Shown: positions 38,312-46,848 of the stretch, piece after piece
Layout of the letters: every line of letters begins with the position of its first letter
How positions within the stretch are numbered: position 1 is the stretch's first letter
Assembly (NCBI RefSeq): GCF_040655735.1
Contig: NZ_JBFAKK010000025.1
Location: forward strand, 1 to 53,503
DNA from: Phytomonospora sp040655735
Lineage (GTDB): Bacteria > Actinomycetota > Actinomycetes > Mycobacteriales > Micromonosporaceae
Length of the DNA: 53,503 nucleotides
Direction of reading: 5' to 3'
The notes under the pieces: generated by a model
Databases searched by the model: none
Seen by the model: the letters and a program-made list of their open reading frames with translations, nothing else
Told to the model about the DNA's origin: nothing
Position numbers and translations under genes: made by a program

Positions 38312-38737
38312 ATGACCAAGATCAGCGACACCCGCGCCGTCATCGACCAGTTCCTCGCCAACACCGCCACCGGCGACGCCGAAGGCATCGCCGCCCTCTT
38401 CGCCGACGAGGTCGACTGGAAGCTGAACTGGCCCGAGCGTCCGTTCGCCGAGACGCCGTGGATCAGATCCCGCTCGAAGGCCTCCGAGGTCGCCGCGCAC
38501 TTCATCTCGATCGCCGAGCACCACATCCCCGAGAAGGCCGGCTTCTCCGGGCTGCGGGTGCTCGTCGACGGTGCCGACGCCGTCGTCCTCGGTGTGATCG
38601 AGCAGACCGCGCGCCCAACCGGCCGCGCCTACACCGCGCGGGTCGCGCTGCACTTCACCGTCGAGGAGGGGCGCATCGTGCGGTACCACGTGTACGAGGA
38701 CTCCCTGGCCGTCGCCGAGGCCTTCGGCGCGCGCTGA
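38312..38737 (+). CDS. SnoaL/NTF2-like (ketosteroid isomerase fold) protein, 141 aa
   Basis: An NTF2-like protein with DTRAVIDQFLANTATGDAEG (first helix), IAALFADEVDWKLNWPE, and VALHFTVEEGRIVRYHVYEDS at the C-terminus, the classic EGKIxxxxxY-type end. The fold is used by isomerases, cyclases and dehydratases as well as non-enzymatic binding proteins, so the function is open. The gene lies between the MMPL and TetR genes; ATG 38312. Confidence 0.85.
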   Translation: MTKISDTRAVIDQFLANTATGDAEGIAALFADEVDWKLNWPERPFAETPWIRSRSKASEVAAHFISIAEHHIPEKAGFSGLRVLVDGADAVVLGVIEQTARPTGRAYTARVALHFTVEEGRIVRYHVYEDSLAVAEAFGAR

Positions 38738-38782
38738 TCGGCGAGTAGGATCCGGGCACGGCGAGGGCTGGACGGGAGCGCG

Positions 38783-39430
38783 ATGGACTCCAGGACCGAA
38801 GGGCGCCCCGAACGGCGCCAGGACCACCGCAAACGGCAGGTGCGCGGCGAGCTGCGCATCGCGCAGATCCTCGACGCCGCCGCCGACTGCTTCGGCGAGG
38901 TCGGCTTCACCGCGACGAGCACGAACGCCATCGCCGCGCGGGCCGGGATCTCACCGGGTTCGCTGTACCAGTTCTTCGCCAACAAGGACGACATCGCCCG
39001 CGCGCTGGCCAAGCGCTACATCCGGCTGCTCGAAGCCGCCCACGGCGAGGCCTTCGCCGACGAGGTCGCCAGGCTCCCCCTGACGGAGATGCTCGACCGG
39101 ATCGTCGACCCCATCGTGAGCTTCAACCTCGCCAACCCCGGGTTCCAGGCCCTCCTGGCCGATCCCGGCGTGCCGAGTCAGGTGTCGGAGGCGAAGAAGC
39201 CACTGCACGCGGTGATGCTGGTCCGCATTGATGTCATCTTCGGCGTCCGCGCGCCGCAGCTCGCGCCCGACCGCCGGCGCCGCGGCGCGGAGGTTGCGGT
39301 GGGCATCTTCGCGGCCCTGCTGCGCATGGTGCTGGCGGCCGGGCCGGGCGAGCGGCCGGCGATGGTGGCGGAGTTGAAGCGCGCGGTCGGCGGGTACCTG
39401 GGGCCGCTGGTGGGGGACGGAGCGGTTTAG
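38783..39430 (+). CDS. TetR/AcrR-family regulator, 215 aa
   Basis: A helix-turn-helix is at the N-terminus (RIAQILDAAADCFGEVGFTA, TSTNAIAARAGISPGSLYQF, FANKDDIARALAKRY), and an alpha-helical ligand domain follows. It lies 45 bases after the SnoaL-like gene and probably regulates it or itself. The MMPL operators at 38182-38230 may be its targets, but none occurs before its own gene. The ATG at 38783 fits family N-termini. Confidence 0.88.
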   Translation: MDSRTEGRPERRQDHRKRQVRGELRIAQILDAAADCFGEVGFTATSTNAIAARAGISPGSLYQFFANKDDIARALAKRYIRLLEAAHGEAFADEVARLPLTEMLDRIVDPIVSFNLANPGFQALLADPGVPSQVSEAKKPLHAVMLVRIDVIFGVRAPQLAPDRRRRGAEVAVGIFAALLRMVLAAGPGERPAMVAELKRAVGGYLGPLVGDGAV

Positions 39431-40164
39431 GGAACGGGTTGGGGGCGGTTTGGGCGGCTTCCACGACATCACCTTCCTGCTGCCCGAACACGGCATCGGG
39501 CTTCACATCGTTTCCAACGGCGGCTGGGGCGGCGGGCCGCGCTGGATGCTCGGCGGCGTGGAGGGTCTTGAACCACACCGTCCGCCCGGCGGGCAAGGTG
39601 GCCTTGAGCCGCACCGGAGGCTCAACCGAGAACGGCGCCCGGAGGAGGCGGCCGAGGTCGGCCGGCGTACCCACCCTCACCCTCACCGGCACCGGCACCG
39701 GCCACACCGTTGCGCGTGAGGTCGGGTACCGCCGTGTCGGACGTTGGCGTGCCCGGTTACCACCACCGGTGGGCGGCGCGGGTCGCCGCAGCGAGTTCGG
39801 CAGTCTCGAAGCGGCCGAACCGGTGTCGGTCGAGGCCTTCCGGGCCGTCCCTGGGACTGTTGCCGGAGACGTGGCCACGGCGGTCGTGAAGGCGGCGAGC
39901 GCGTTGGGGGAGCCCGCGCGCGGTTCCCGCGGCGCCGCCGTTGCCGCGCACGGCACGCGTAACCGCCACGAGTGCAGCCGACCCGAGTGCGGCCAACCCG
40001 GGCGCGGCCGACGCGCGTGCAGCAACAGCAAACATGAGCGCCGCGCCGAGCGCGGCCAGGAGTGTCCTCGTCATGTTCCGATGGTGTCCGTTTCGGACGT
40101 CGTGCGCATCGGGCCGTGAGTGGATACCGGGTCTGCGACCTGGGTCGGACGGCGCCGCCGGGAG
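39431..40164. other. Decayed region with a hydrolase-like fragment
   Basis: No intact gene is supported here. On the plus strand (about 39445-39530) GFHDITFLLPEHGIGLHIV then SNGG resembles the C-terminal segment of beta-lactamase-family hydrolases (LPEHG..VVLTNGG). The rest is shifted and repetitive. On the minus strand, a frame starting at 40074 gives MTRTLLAALGAALMFAVAAR, a possible signal peptide, but it soon becomes low-complexity. It looks like the remains of one or two lost genes. Confidence 0.45.
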
Positions 40165-40980
40165 TTAGACCGGAGTCGTAGCCGTCGCCCGCACGAACGC
40201 CGCCGGCGGCACGCCGAGCGTTGCGGTGAAGTCGCGGACGAGGTGCGCCTGGTCGCTGTACCCGAGGTCGGCGGCCAGCCGTGCCCAGTCGGCGTCGGCG
40301 CCGGCCAGCTCGACGGCCTCATGAATCCGGTACCTCATGATCGCCCACTTGGGGCTGATGCCGACGTAGTCGGCGAACAGCCGCTGGAGGCCCCGCACCG
40401 ACATGCCGGCGAGGGCGGCGAACTCGTCGACGCGCTGCACCGAACGGTCGACGCGGACCCGGTCCATGAGCTCCATGGCCTTGTCCGCCAAGGGGTCGGG
40501 CGTCTTCGGCGCCAGCGAGAGCAGCAGCTCGTCGAAGGCCGCGACGCGTGCGAGCTCCTCGGGTGGGTCGAGCACCTTGGCGGTGGCGTCGGCGGTGCCG
40601 GGGAAGACCTCGTCGAGGGGGATCCGCCGGTCGTTGAGGGCGCCGGCGGCCTGCCCGTGGAAGGGCCGAAACCCGCCGGGCCGGAACTTCGCCCCGCACA
40701 CCCGGCCCACGCCGTACAGCTTGATGCTGAACAGGTCCTGCTCGATCCCGTTGACACCGCCGAAGTCGGCGGCGCCCTCGAAGCGTTCGAAGGCGAGGTT
40801 GACCGACGGGTGCGGCACGACGCGCGATTCGTAGGGCTCGTCGAGGTCCCAGTCGATGAACCAGTAGTTGTCGACGTAGCGGCGCAGCGGCCGCGCGGGC
40901 TCGAAGCGCCGGAAACGGACGCGGGCCATCAACTCGCCGGGAGCGACGATCCCACGGGTGTCTTTGCGCGGACCAGCCAT
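40165..40980 (-). CDS. AraC-family regulator with DUF6597-type N-terminal domain, 271 aa
   Basis: The N-terminal domain has ARPLRRYVDNYWFIDWDLDE and VVPHPSVNLAFERFEG, typical of DUF6597 regulators. The C-terminal HTH_18 domain contains VDEFAALAGMSVRGLQRLFA and WARLAADLGYSDQAHLVRDF. Likely a ligand-responsive transcription factor. It is divergent from the TIGR03086 gene 65 bases away, its probable target. The ATG at 40980 is chosen; a Met 10 codons upstream is also possible. Confidence 0.9.
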   Translation of the reverse strand: MAGPRKDTRGIVAPGELMARVRFRRFEPARPLRRYVDNYWFIDWDLDEPYESRVVPHPSVNLAFERFEGAADFGGVNGIEQDLFSIKLYGVGRVCGAKFRPGGFRPFHGQAAGALNDRRIPLDEVFPGTADATAKVLDPPEELARVAAFDELLLSLAPKTPDPLADKAMELMDRVRVDRSVQRVDEFAALAGMSVRGLQRLFADYVGISPKWAIMRYRIHEAVELAGADADWARLAADLGYSDQAHLVRDFTATLGVPPAAFVRATATTPV

Positions 40981-41045
40981 GACGCCCCAGCCTATGTCGC
41001 GTTTGTTCAAAGCACGTCGGCCTTTCGGGGCCTAGTCTGGAACAT

Positions 41046-41603
41046 ATGAGCGAAGACATCAGCGGCCTGCTGAAGGCCGCCTCCGCCGCCGCCCGGCCCG
41101 TGTTCGAGGGCATCCCCGACGACCGGCTCGGCGCCCCGACTCCTTGCGCCGAGTACGACGTCCGGGAGCTGCTGAACCACCTCTTCCTGGTGGTCACCAA
41201 CTTTCAGGTGCTGGCGAGCGGCGCGGCCGCCGACTTCTCCGAGACCCCCGACCGCCTCACCGGCGACTGGCGCGCGCAGCTGGTCACCGAGACCGAGCGC
41301 CTCGCCGAGGCGTGGGGTGCGCCGGGCGCCCTCGACGGCGTGTCGGCCGGCATGGGGCTGCCGCAGCGCACGGTCGGGCTGATGGGCTTGCTCGACATGA
41401 CGGTGCACCCGTGGGACCTGGCCCGCGCGACCGGCCAGGACTTCACGCCCGACCCGGGTGCGGTCACAGCCCTGCTCGGTCTTCTCGACGACATCGCGCC
41501 GATGGCGCGCAAGATGAGCGTGCTGGGCGAGGCCGTCGAGGCTCCGGCCGACGCCACGCCCTTCGAGCGGCTGCTGGCGGCCAGCGGTCGCGAGCCGCGC
41601 TGA
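41046..41603 (+). CDS. TIGR03086-family (DinB/mycothiol-dependent-type) protein, 185 aa
   Basis: The pattern LGAPTPCAEYDVRELLNHLF (metal-ligand His) plus a distal MTVHPWDLARATGQ matches TIGR03086/maleylpyruvate-isomerase-like proteins, a DinB-type four-helix bundle. Some members use mycothiol, a thiol confined to actinomycetes. A TAGTCT hexamer lies 7 bases before the ATG, so the transcript may be leaderless. It is divergent from an AraC regulator. Confidence 0.88.
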   Translation: MSEDISGLLKAASAAARPVFEGIPDDRLGAPTPCAEYDVRELLNHLFLVVTNFQVLASGAAADFSETPDRLTGDWRAQLVTETERLAEAWGAPGALDGVSAGMGLPQRTVGLMGLLDMTVHPWDLARATGQDFTPDPGAVTALLGLLDDIAPMARKMSVLGEAVEAPADATPFERLLAASGREPR

Positions 41604-41778
41604 GCGGGTCGCCCGTTCGAGTGACGCTCCGGCGACACGCCGCAGTTAAGATCATCAATGCCACTGCTGTTCGATATGTTCGTATGCAGCGTGCTCGACA
41701 CGCATCGCGGGCCCCGCACTCGGGAAGCGGGGTCCGCACCTTTCGTCGTGCGCTGGGACCGCCGGACGCCGAAAATGC

Positions 41779-41811
41779 GGCGGCGGGGTGCCGGCCGGGC
41801 ACCCCGCCGCC
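41779..41811 (-). terminator. Terminator of the AhpD-like gene
   Basis: GGCGGCGGGGTGCC and GGCACCCCGCCGCC form a perfect 14-base stem around a 5-base loop. On the minus strand it is followed by GCATTTTCGG. A second, weaker hairpin (GCCCCGC/GCGGGGTCC type) lies at about 41710-41735. Confidence 0.75.
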
Positions 41812-41846
41812 TCTGTGCGGACAGAAGACTCAGGAACTCCGCGCGG

Positions 41847-42320
41847 TCAGGAGCTCGGCGCGTCGAAGTACTTGCGCACGCGGGGCCGCTGTTTCGCGGC
41901 GACGCTGATGCGGTTGAAGGCGTTGATCAGCGAGATCGTCATGACGAGGTTGCCCAGTTCCTCGGCGTCGTAGTGCTTCTCGGCCTCGGCCCAGACCTCG
42001 TCGGAGACGCCGTCCTCGCCCAGGCGGGTGATGGCCTCGGTGAGGCCGAGGGCGGCGCGCTCGGGCTCGGTGAAGTAGGGCGACTCGCGCCAGACGTCGA
42101 GCTGGAAGATCCGCTCGGGGCCTTCGCCGAGGGTGAGGATCTCGCGGATGTGCACGTCGAGGCACACCGAGCACTGGTTGATCTGGGAGGCGCGGATCTT
42201 GACCAGTTCGCGGAGCTTGTGGTCGAGGGTGTCGATTTTTCGCAGGGTCTGCTCGACTTCCTCCAGCGCCTGGTAGGCCGCTCCCGCGACTCTCGGCATC
42301 CGGATCCTCGGCTCGGTCAT
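41847..42320 (-). CDS. Carboxymuconolactone decarboxylase/AhpD-like protein, 157 aa
   Basis: An all-helical AhpD-like protein with the redox motif CSVCLDVH (CxxC plus His) at about residues 50-57, followed by LTLGEGPERI. The family contains peroxidase partners and decarboxylases. With the CxxC it is probably an alkylhydroperoxidase-type protein. A strong terminator follows. It appears monocistronic. Confidence 0.9.
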   Translation of the reverse strand: MTEPRIRMPRVAGAAYQALEEVEQTLRKIDTLDHKLRELVKIRASQINQCSVCLDVHIREILTLGEGPERIFQLDVWRESPYFTEPERAALGLTEAITRLGEDGVSDEVWAEAEKHYDAEELGNLVMTISLINAFNRISVAAKQRPRVRKYFDAPSS

Positions 42321-42560
42321 CGCCCGACTCCTTCACTCGTGTATCCGCCTCAACGCGCGCGGCCGCGCACACCTTCCGCAGGTCAGAATGACACGCGTCA
42401 CGACCCTCGGCCACCCCCATGCCTTACCCCACAGGAGCGCCCACCCCCACCCCGCACCCGCTCCCCCGCAGCGGGGCAGGTGGCGGGCGGCAGGTGGTGG
42501 GCGGTGAGTGGCGGGAGGCGGGTGGCCGGTGGCCGGTAGCCGGTAGCGGGCGGTGAGTAG

Positions 42561-42590
42561 CGGGGGCGGGGGCGGGGGCGGGGGCGGGGG
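42561..42590 (+). repeat. (CGGGGG)5 tandem repeat, G-quadruplex candidate
   Basis: Five consecutive CGGGGG units give five runs of five G separated by single C. This can fold into a very stable G-quadruplex. It lies in a 320-base stretch (42321-42640) without a gene and next to a decayed hypF. Surrounding DNA has many short GGTGGCC-type repeats. Confidence 0.8.
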
Positions 42591-42629
42591 CGGTAGGAGG
42601 GTGGCCGACGGGAGGCGGGCGGCGTCGTC

Positions 42630-43560
42630 GCCGTGAAGTCGGCGGGCGACCATCACCTGTTCGCCGACGCCGAAGCGCCGGCGGCGGTGGCGCGGTTGCG
42701 CGGGGTGGATCCGCCGCCACCGGCCTTACTGCTGCCCGATCTGGGCGCGGCGGTTGGTCCGGTCGGGTTCACCGGCGCCGAGCAGGTCCGGGTCACCGCC
42801 GTGGACGCGCCCGTCTCGACAGTCCACAGTGCACTTCGCCGCTCGATCGCGCCCGGCGTCGGTGAAGTGGGCACGCAGCTGCCGCACACCCCGTACTGCA
42901 CTTGCTGACCTCGGCGCTGGCACGGCCGCTTACGTTCGCCTCCGGACCGAGCCTGATCATCGACGACGCCGTGATCCGCGTCGACCCCGACGGCACCGCC
43001 CGGGTTCAGCGTCCCGGCGGTGGCCACCGGCGCACCACCCCGCCATCGACTGCCGCGCAAGCGGTCCAGCGCCAGCACGCCCAGGTCGTGGCGACCGCGC
43101 GCGAGCACCGCGTTCCCGGCCCGTTCCTCGGCGTCGCCCACGACTCCCTCGGACCCGGCGGCGACGGGCCCTACTGGGACGGCGAGATCCTGCTCGCCGG
43201 ATACGCCGACTTCATGCGCGTCGGCCGCTTCGCCTACGCGCCGCTGCCCGGCGGGGAGGCGGCCTTCGACCATCCCGCGCGACTCGCGCTGGGCTACCTC
43301 TACAGGCTCGAGGATCTCGGCGGCCATCGTGGGTCTACGATCCCGCGCCGACCCTGCGCGTGGCCCTCATCGCGCTCGCCGAGGAGGTCCCGGTCGGGCG
43401 GATCGCCTCGGCCTCGAGTCGACGCTGGTCGAGGTCACCCTGCGATGATCGCCGGGGTCGCACGATGATCCAGTCGGTCTGCCTCGGCGGCAGCGTGTTC
43501 GGCCACCCCGCCTGGCGACGCGGATGCTGGACGCCTTGACCGGCGTACGTGTAGCTCGGT
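42630..43560 (+). pseudogene. hypF: Decayed hypF (carbamoyltransferase, hydrogenase maturation)
   Basis: Three frames together match the second half of HypF. VKSAGDHHLFADAEAPAAVA and LPHTP belong to its YrdC-like domain. DDAVIRVDPDG then RQHAQVVATAREHRVPGPFL, GVAHDSLG and APLPGGEAAFDHPARLALGY are the Kae1-like domain. LRVALIALAEEVPVGRIASA and SVCLGGSVFG are the C-terminal end. At least three frameshifts separate these pieces and the N-terminal acylphosphatase and zinc-finger parts are gone. HypF forms the CN ligands of NiFe hydrogenase. No other hyp or hydrogenase genes were seen in the window. Confidence 0.82.
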
Positions 43561-43696
43561 TCCGCAGATACCTCGCCGCCGCACCTGACTCCTGCTCGCG
43601 GGTCACCCGACCGCTTCGGCATCCACTGTGGACGTCGGCGGGCACCGGCCTCCGGCCGATGGTCCCCTACAGCTTCACCGTCGCCGGGCGCCGCCG

Positions 43697-43730
43697 GAAG
43701 GTCCCAAGGGCACGGATGCGCGGGACCTTC
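43697..43730 (-). terminator. Possible terminator of the four-helix membrane protein gene
   Basis: GAAGGTCCC (43697-43705) and GGGACCTTC (43722-43730) form a perfect 9-base stem with a 16-base loop, 7 bases after the stop. It lacks a T-run, so confidence is moderate. Confidence 0.5.
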
Positions 43731-43737
43731 GGCCTTG

Positions 43738-44358
43738 CTACCTCGGGTCGCCGAACTTGGGCGGCTCGAAGGGCGGCGGGTCGAACTTCGGCGGTTCCAT
43801 TTGCCCGAAGTGGTTGTCCTGCGGGTGCTGGATCTGCTGCGGCACCGGGGTGGTGGCGCCGCCGTCGGGGCGCTTGCGGAAGTAGTCGGCGGCGTTGCGG
43901 CCGACCAGCGCCAGCGCCGCGGTGGCGTAGGCCACGCTGTTGAGCAGCGTGAGGATCGCGTAGAAGGTCAGCAGGCCCTCGGACTTGGTGACCGTCGAGA
44001 TGCCCGGCATGGCGAGGATCCCGAGCAGCCCGCAGGAGACGACTCCGGCCAGACCGGTCCATTTCGCCGGTTTCAGGACCCAGCCGGCACCGCGCCACAC
44101 GTAGAAGCCCACCAGCCCCAGCCACACCACGGTCACCAGACCGAAGATCAGCGGCGGCATCGAGGTGAGCCCGTCGATCGGGTTGAGCAGCCAGTTGCCC
44201 GACGCGCTCTCCCCGGCGGTGGTGTACATCCCGGTGATGACGAGGTTGAGCAGCGCGGCGACGCCGAAGGACACCGCCCCGATCGTGATCCGCGTCGGCC
44301 GAGGAGGCTTGCCGAGGAAGTGGGTCACCGAGGCCTCTTCGGGCCAGCTCTCGTGCAT
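43738..44358 (-). CDS. Four-helix membrane protein with Pro-rich cytoplasmic tail, 206 aa
   Basis: Four hydrophobic segments are visible (about residues 22-42, 62-85, 97-115 and 125-150), followed by a Pro/Gln-rich tail ending EPPKFDPPPFEPPKFGDPR. The topology resembles DUF4064-like or small membrane-associated actinomycete proteins of unknown role. The tail could bind WW/SH3-like domains or be disordered. The ATG at 44358 is chosen because GGAGG lies 7 bases upstream; the earlier ATG lacks a ribosome-binding site. Divergent from the SGNH hydrolase. Confidence 0.75.
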   Translation of the reverse strand: MHESWPEEASVTHFLGKPPRPTRITIGAVSFGVAALLNLVITGMYTTAGESASGNWLLNPIDGLTSMPPLIFGLVTVVWLGLVGFYVWRGAGWVLKPAKWTGLAGVVSCGLLGILAMPGISTVTKSEGLLTFYAILTLLNSVAYATAALALVGRNAADYFRKRPDGGATTPVPQQIQHPQDNHFGQMEPPKFDPPPFEPPKFGDPR

Positions 44359-44511
44359 CGCCGTCCTCCGTGTCGGGTGAGGTGTCCCCCACATCATCGT
44401 TGATGACGCGCGCGCCACCAAATCACGATTTGGTTCGATCATGGCGATGGCGCCGGGACGGGTGCAAGACTGGGCAACCTACCGGCGAGTTCGAGTGCGA
44501 GGAGGCGGCGG

Positions 44512-45300
44512 GTGTCGGGCGCGAGGGACGAGTGGTCGAGCTTCGTGGCGATCGGTGACAGTTTCACCGAGGGCATGGACGATCGACGGCCCGACGGTAC
44601 ATATCGCGGCTGGGCGGACCTGGTCGCCGGGCGGCTGGCCTCGGTCAATCCGGACTTCCGCTACGCCAACCTCGCCGTGCGCGGCCGGTTGTTCGACGCG
44701 GTCGTCGACGAGCAGGTGCCGATGGCGCTGCGGTCGGGGCCGGAGCTGGTGAGCTTCGCGGCCGGCGGCAACGACGCGCTTCGGCGCGGCTTCAACCCGG
44801 TGACGCTGGCCACACGACTGCACGAGGTCGTGCGGATGCTGTCGGCGATCGGCTCGACGGTGGTGCTGTTCACCGCCGCCGACGTCAGCCACGTCCTGCC
44901 CGCGCGGCGGTTCATCCAGCAGCGCGTGCGCGCCCTGAACGACGCCACACACCGCGTCGCCGTGCGGCACGACGCGGTCTTGATCGACCTCTTCCACGAC
45001 GAGGCCTTCCACGACCGTCGCATGTGGAGCATCGACCGGCTGCACCTGTCCGACGCCGGCCACCGCCGGGTCGCCGCGCACGTGCTGACCGCGCTGAAGA
45101 TCGACCCCGACGCCTCCTGGGACGCGCCGCTCGACCCCTTGCCGCGCGCGACCTGGCTGACCTCCCGCAAGTCCGACGTCGCCTGGGCCCGCACGCACCT
45201 GGCGCCGTGGGTGCGGCGGCGATTGACGGGGAAGTCCTCGGGCGACATGATCGATCCCAAGCGTCCCGACCTGAAACCGTGGAGTGACGGTGGTTCTTAA
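44512..45300 (+). CDS. SGNH/GDSL-family hydrolase, 262 aa
   Basis: The four SGNH blocks are visible: GDSFTEG (catalytic Ser, about residues 15-21), NLAVRGR, GGND (about 80-83) and DRLHLSDAGH (catalytic Asp and His). There is no signal peptide, so it is probably cytoplasmic. Family members hydrolyse esters, acyl groups or lipids. It starts with GTG. A 29-residue membrane protein gene overlaps its 3' end by 11 bases. Confidence 0.92.
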   Translation: MSGARDEWSSFVAIGDSFTEGMDDRRPDGTYRGWADLVAGRLASVNPDFRYANLAVRGRLFDAVVDEQVPMALRSGPELVSFAAGGNDALRRGFNPVTLATRLHEVVRMLSAIGSTVVLFTAADVSHVLPARRFIQQRVRALNDATHRVAVRHDAVLIDLFHDEAFHDRRMWSIDRLHLSDAGHRRVAAHVLTALKIDPDASWDAPLDPLPRATWLTSRKSDVAWARTHLAPWVRRRLTGKSSGDMIDPKRPDLKPWSDGGS

Positions 45301-45379
45301 AGCGTTCGGCTGCCTGGCGATCCTGCTCCTCGTGGCATGGCTCGCGGGCATGTACATGGCGCGCAACCGCAAGCGCTGA
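45290..45379 (+). CDS. Small single-helix membrane protein, 29 aa
   Basis: The frame gives VVLKAFGCLAILLLVAWLA then GMYMARNRKR: one strongly hydrophobic helix followed by a basic tail, as in small inner-membrane proteins with the C-terminus inside. GGAG lies 5 bases before the GTG start. It overlaps the SGNH hydrolase stop by 11 bases, so it is translationally coupled. It may modulate an enzyme or a membrane partner. The function is unknown and the gene is easy to miss because of its size. Confidence 0.6.
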   Translation: MVLKAFGCLAILLLVAWLAGMYMARNRKR

Positions 45380-45479
45380 GGCGGACCGGTACGCAGGTGA
45401 CCTGCGGAACACCCCGGAATCCGCGTCCGGCGAATCCGGTTGCCTCCCCGTGCAAACCCGCACGCGCCAAGGAGCCGCC

Positions 45480-46631
45480 ATGTCCACCGCCGAAGTACAC
45501 GGCCACGTTTCACCGGGTTACGAGAAGGTCCGCGACGAGTTCACCGCCGCGGTCACCGCCGAGGAGGGCCTCGGCGCACAGCTGTCGGTGTACGCCAAGG
45601 GAAGACCGGTCGTCGACCTGTGGACCGGGCCACCCGGCGTCGACGGAGACTCCCTGTTCCCCAACTACTCCTCGGCCAAGGGCGCCGCGCACCTGGTCGC
45701 CGCACTACTGGTCCAGGACGGCGTCATCGCACTCGACGCTCCCGTCGCGCGGTATTGGCCGGAGTTCGCCGCCGAGGGCAAGGAGCGGATCACCTTCCGC
45801 GAGCTCATCGCCCATCGCGCCGGACTCATCGGCGTCGACGGTGGCTTCGCCTTCGACGAACTCGCCGACGACCGCCGGATCGCCGAGCGCCTCGCCGGCC
45901 AGAAACCTTTCTGGGAACCGGGAACCGCTTACGGCTACCACGGGTTCGTGATCGGCGCGCTGACCGGCGAGGTCGTCCGGCGGGTGACCGGCAAGTCGAT
46001 CCAGGAGCTGTACTCCGAGCGGATCCGCGTGCCCTACGGACTCGACTACCACCTCGGCCTGCCCGAGGCCCTCGAACCGCGTTTCGTGCCGGTCGAGGCG
46101 ATGCGCCCGACCCCGGAGCAGGCCGCCGAACTCGCGGCCCATCCGCTGGATCCCGACAGCCTGCGGGGAATCGCGTTCAACGCCAACTCCGGGGAAGCGG
46201 TGGACCGCGTCGCCTTCGGCAACAGCCCGCTGGTGCGCCGGCTGGGCCCCGCCTCCTCCGGCGGTGTCGGCAACGCGCGCGGCCTGGCGAAGATGTACGC
46301 GGCGACGCTGCACCGGGTCGACGGGCTCGATCCCCTACTGCGCCCGGAGACGGTCGCCGAGTTCGCCGGGGTGTCGATGGAGGGCGTCGACCTCGTCGAC
46401 GGCCAGTCCGGGCACTTCGGGCTCGGCTTCGAGGTCCCCTCGCGCCGGTACGGTTCGCTGGGCGACGACGCCTTCGGCCATTCGGGCGCGACCGGATCGA
46501 CGTCCTTCGCCGACCCCGCCAGCGGTGTGGCCTACAGCTACCTGCGCAACCGCTTCGTCTTCGGCGGTGGCGGCGGCTCACCGGAGAACCGGCCGATCAT
46601 CGCGGCCGTCGTCGAGGCCGCGACGGCGTGA
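45480..46631 (+). CDS. Beta-lactamase-family esterase (EstB-like), 383 aa
   Basis: A class C beta-lactamase-fold hydrolase without signal peptide. The first motif is SSAKG (SxxK, about residues 64-67), the second YGYHGFV (YxN-like with altered Asn) and the third FGHSGATG. AAGGAG lies 6 bases before the ATG. The family includes esterases and peptidases more often than true beta-lactamases. It ends in front of two GC hairpins and a convergent kinase gene. Confidence 0.88.
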   Translation: MSTAEVHGHVSPGYEKVRDEFTAAVTAEEGLGAQLSVYAKGRPVVDLWTGPPGVDGDSLFPNYSSAKGAAHLVAALLVQDGVIALDAPVARYWPEFAAEGKERITFRELIAHRAGLIGVDGGFAFDELADDRRIAERLAGQKPFWEPGTAYGYHGFVIGALTGEVVRRVTGKSIQELYSERIRVPYGLDYHLGLPEALEPRFVPVEAMRPTPEQAAELAAHPLDPDSLRGIAFNANSGEAVDRVAFGNSPLVRRLGPASSGGVGNARGLAKMYAATLHRVDGLDPLLRPETVAEFAGVSMEGVDLVDGQSGHFGLGFEVPSRRYGSLGDDAFGHSGATGSTSFADPASGVAYSYLRNRFVFGGGGGSPENRPIIAAVVEAATA

Positions 46632-46635
46632 GCGC

Positions 46636-46740
46636 GGGGAGGACCCGCGGTCCTCCCCGGCACACGGTCCACAAGGGACGCCCCGGGCACCTCGCGGTGC
46701 TCGTGCCCGGCCGGATCACTTCCCGAACCCGGCCGGGCAC
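46636..46740. terminator. Two GC hairpins between convergent genes
   Basis: GGGGAGGACC-CGC-GGTCCTCCCC (46636-46658) is followed by GTGCCCGGCCGG (46703-46714) pairing perfectly with CCGGCCGGGCAC (46729-46740). They lie between the EstB-type gene and the kinase gene, whose stops face each other. Either can act as a bidirectional terminator. The remainder of the gap up to 46848 has no gene. Confidence 0.65.
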
Positions 46741-46848
46741 CCCTCCCTCGCCCACCCCGGCGCGGACCCTCGCGGGACCGGCCGGGCACGTCGGCGATGC
46801 TGCGGCGAATCTAACACTCCGCGCCCGAAGGGTCACCCGCGGTACGAC

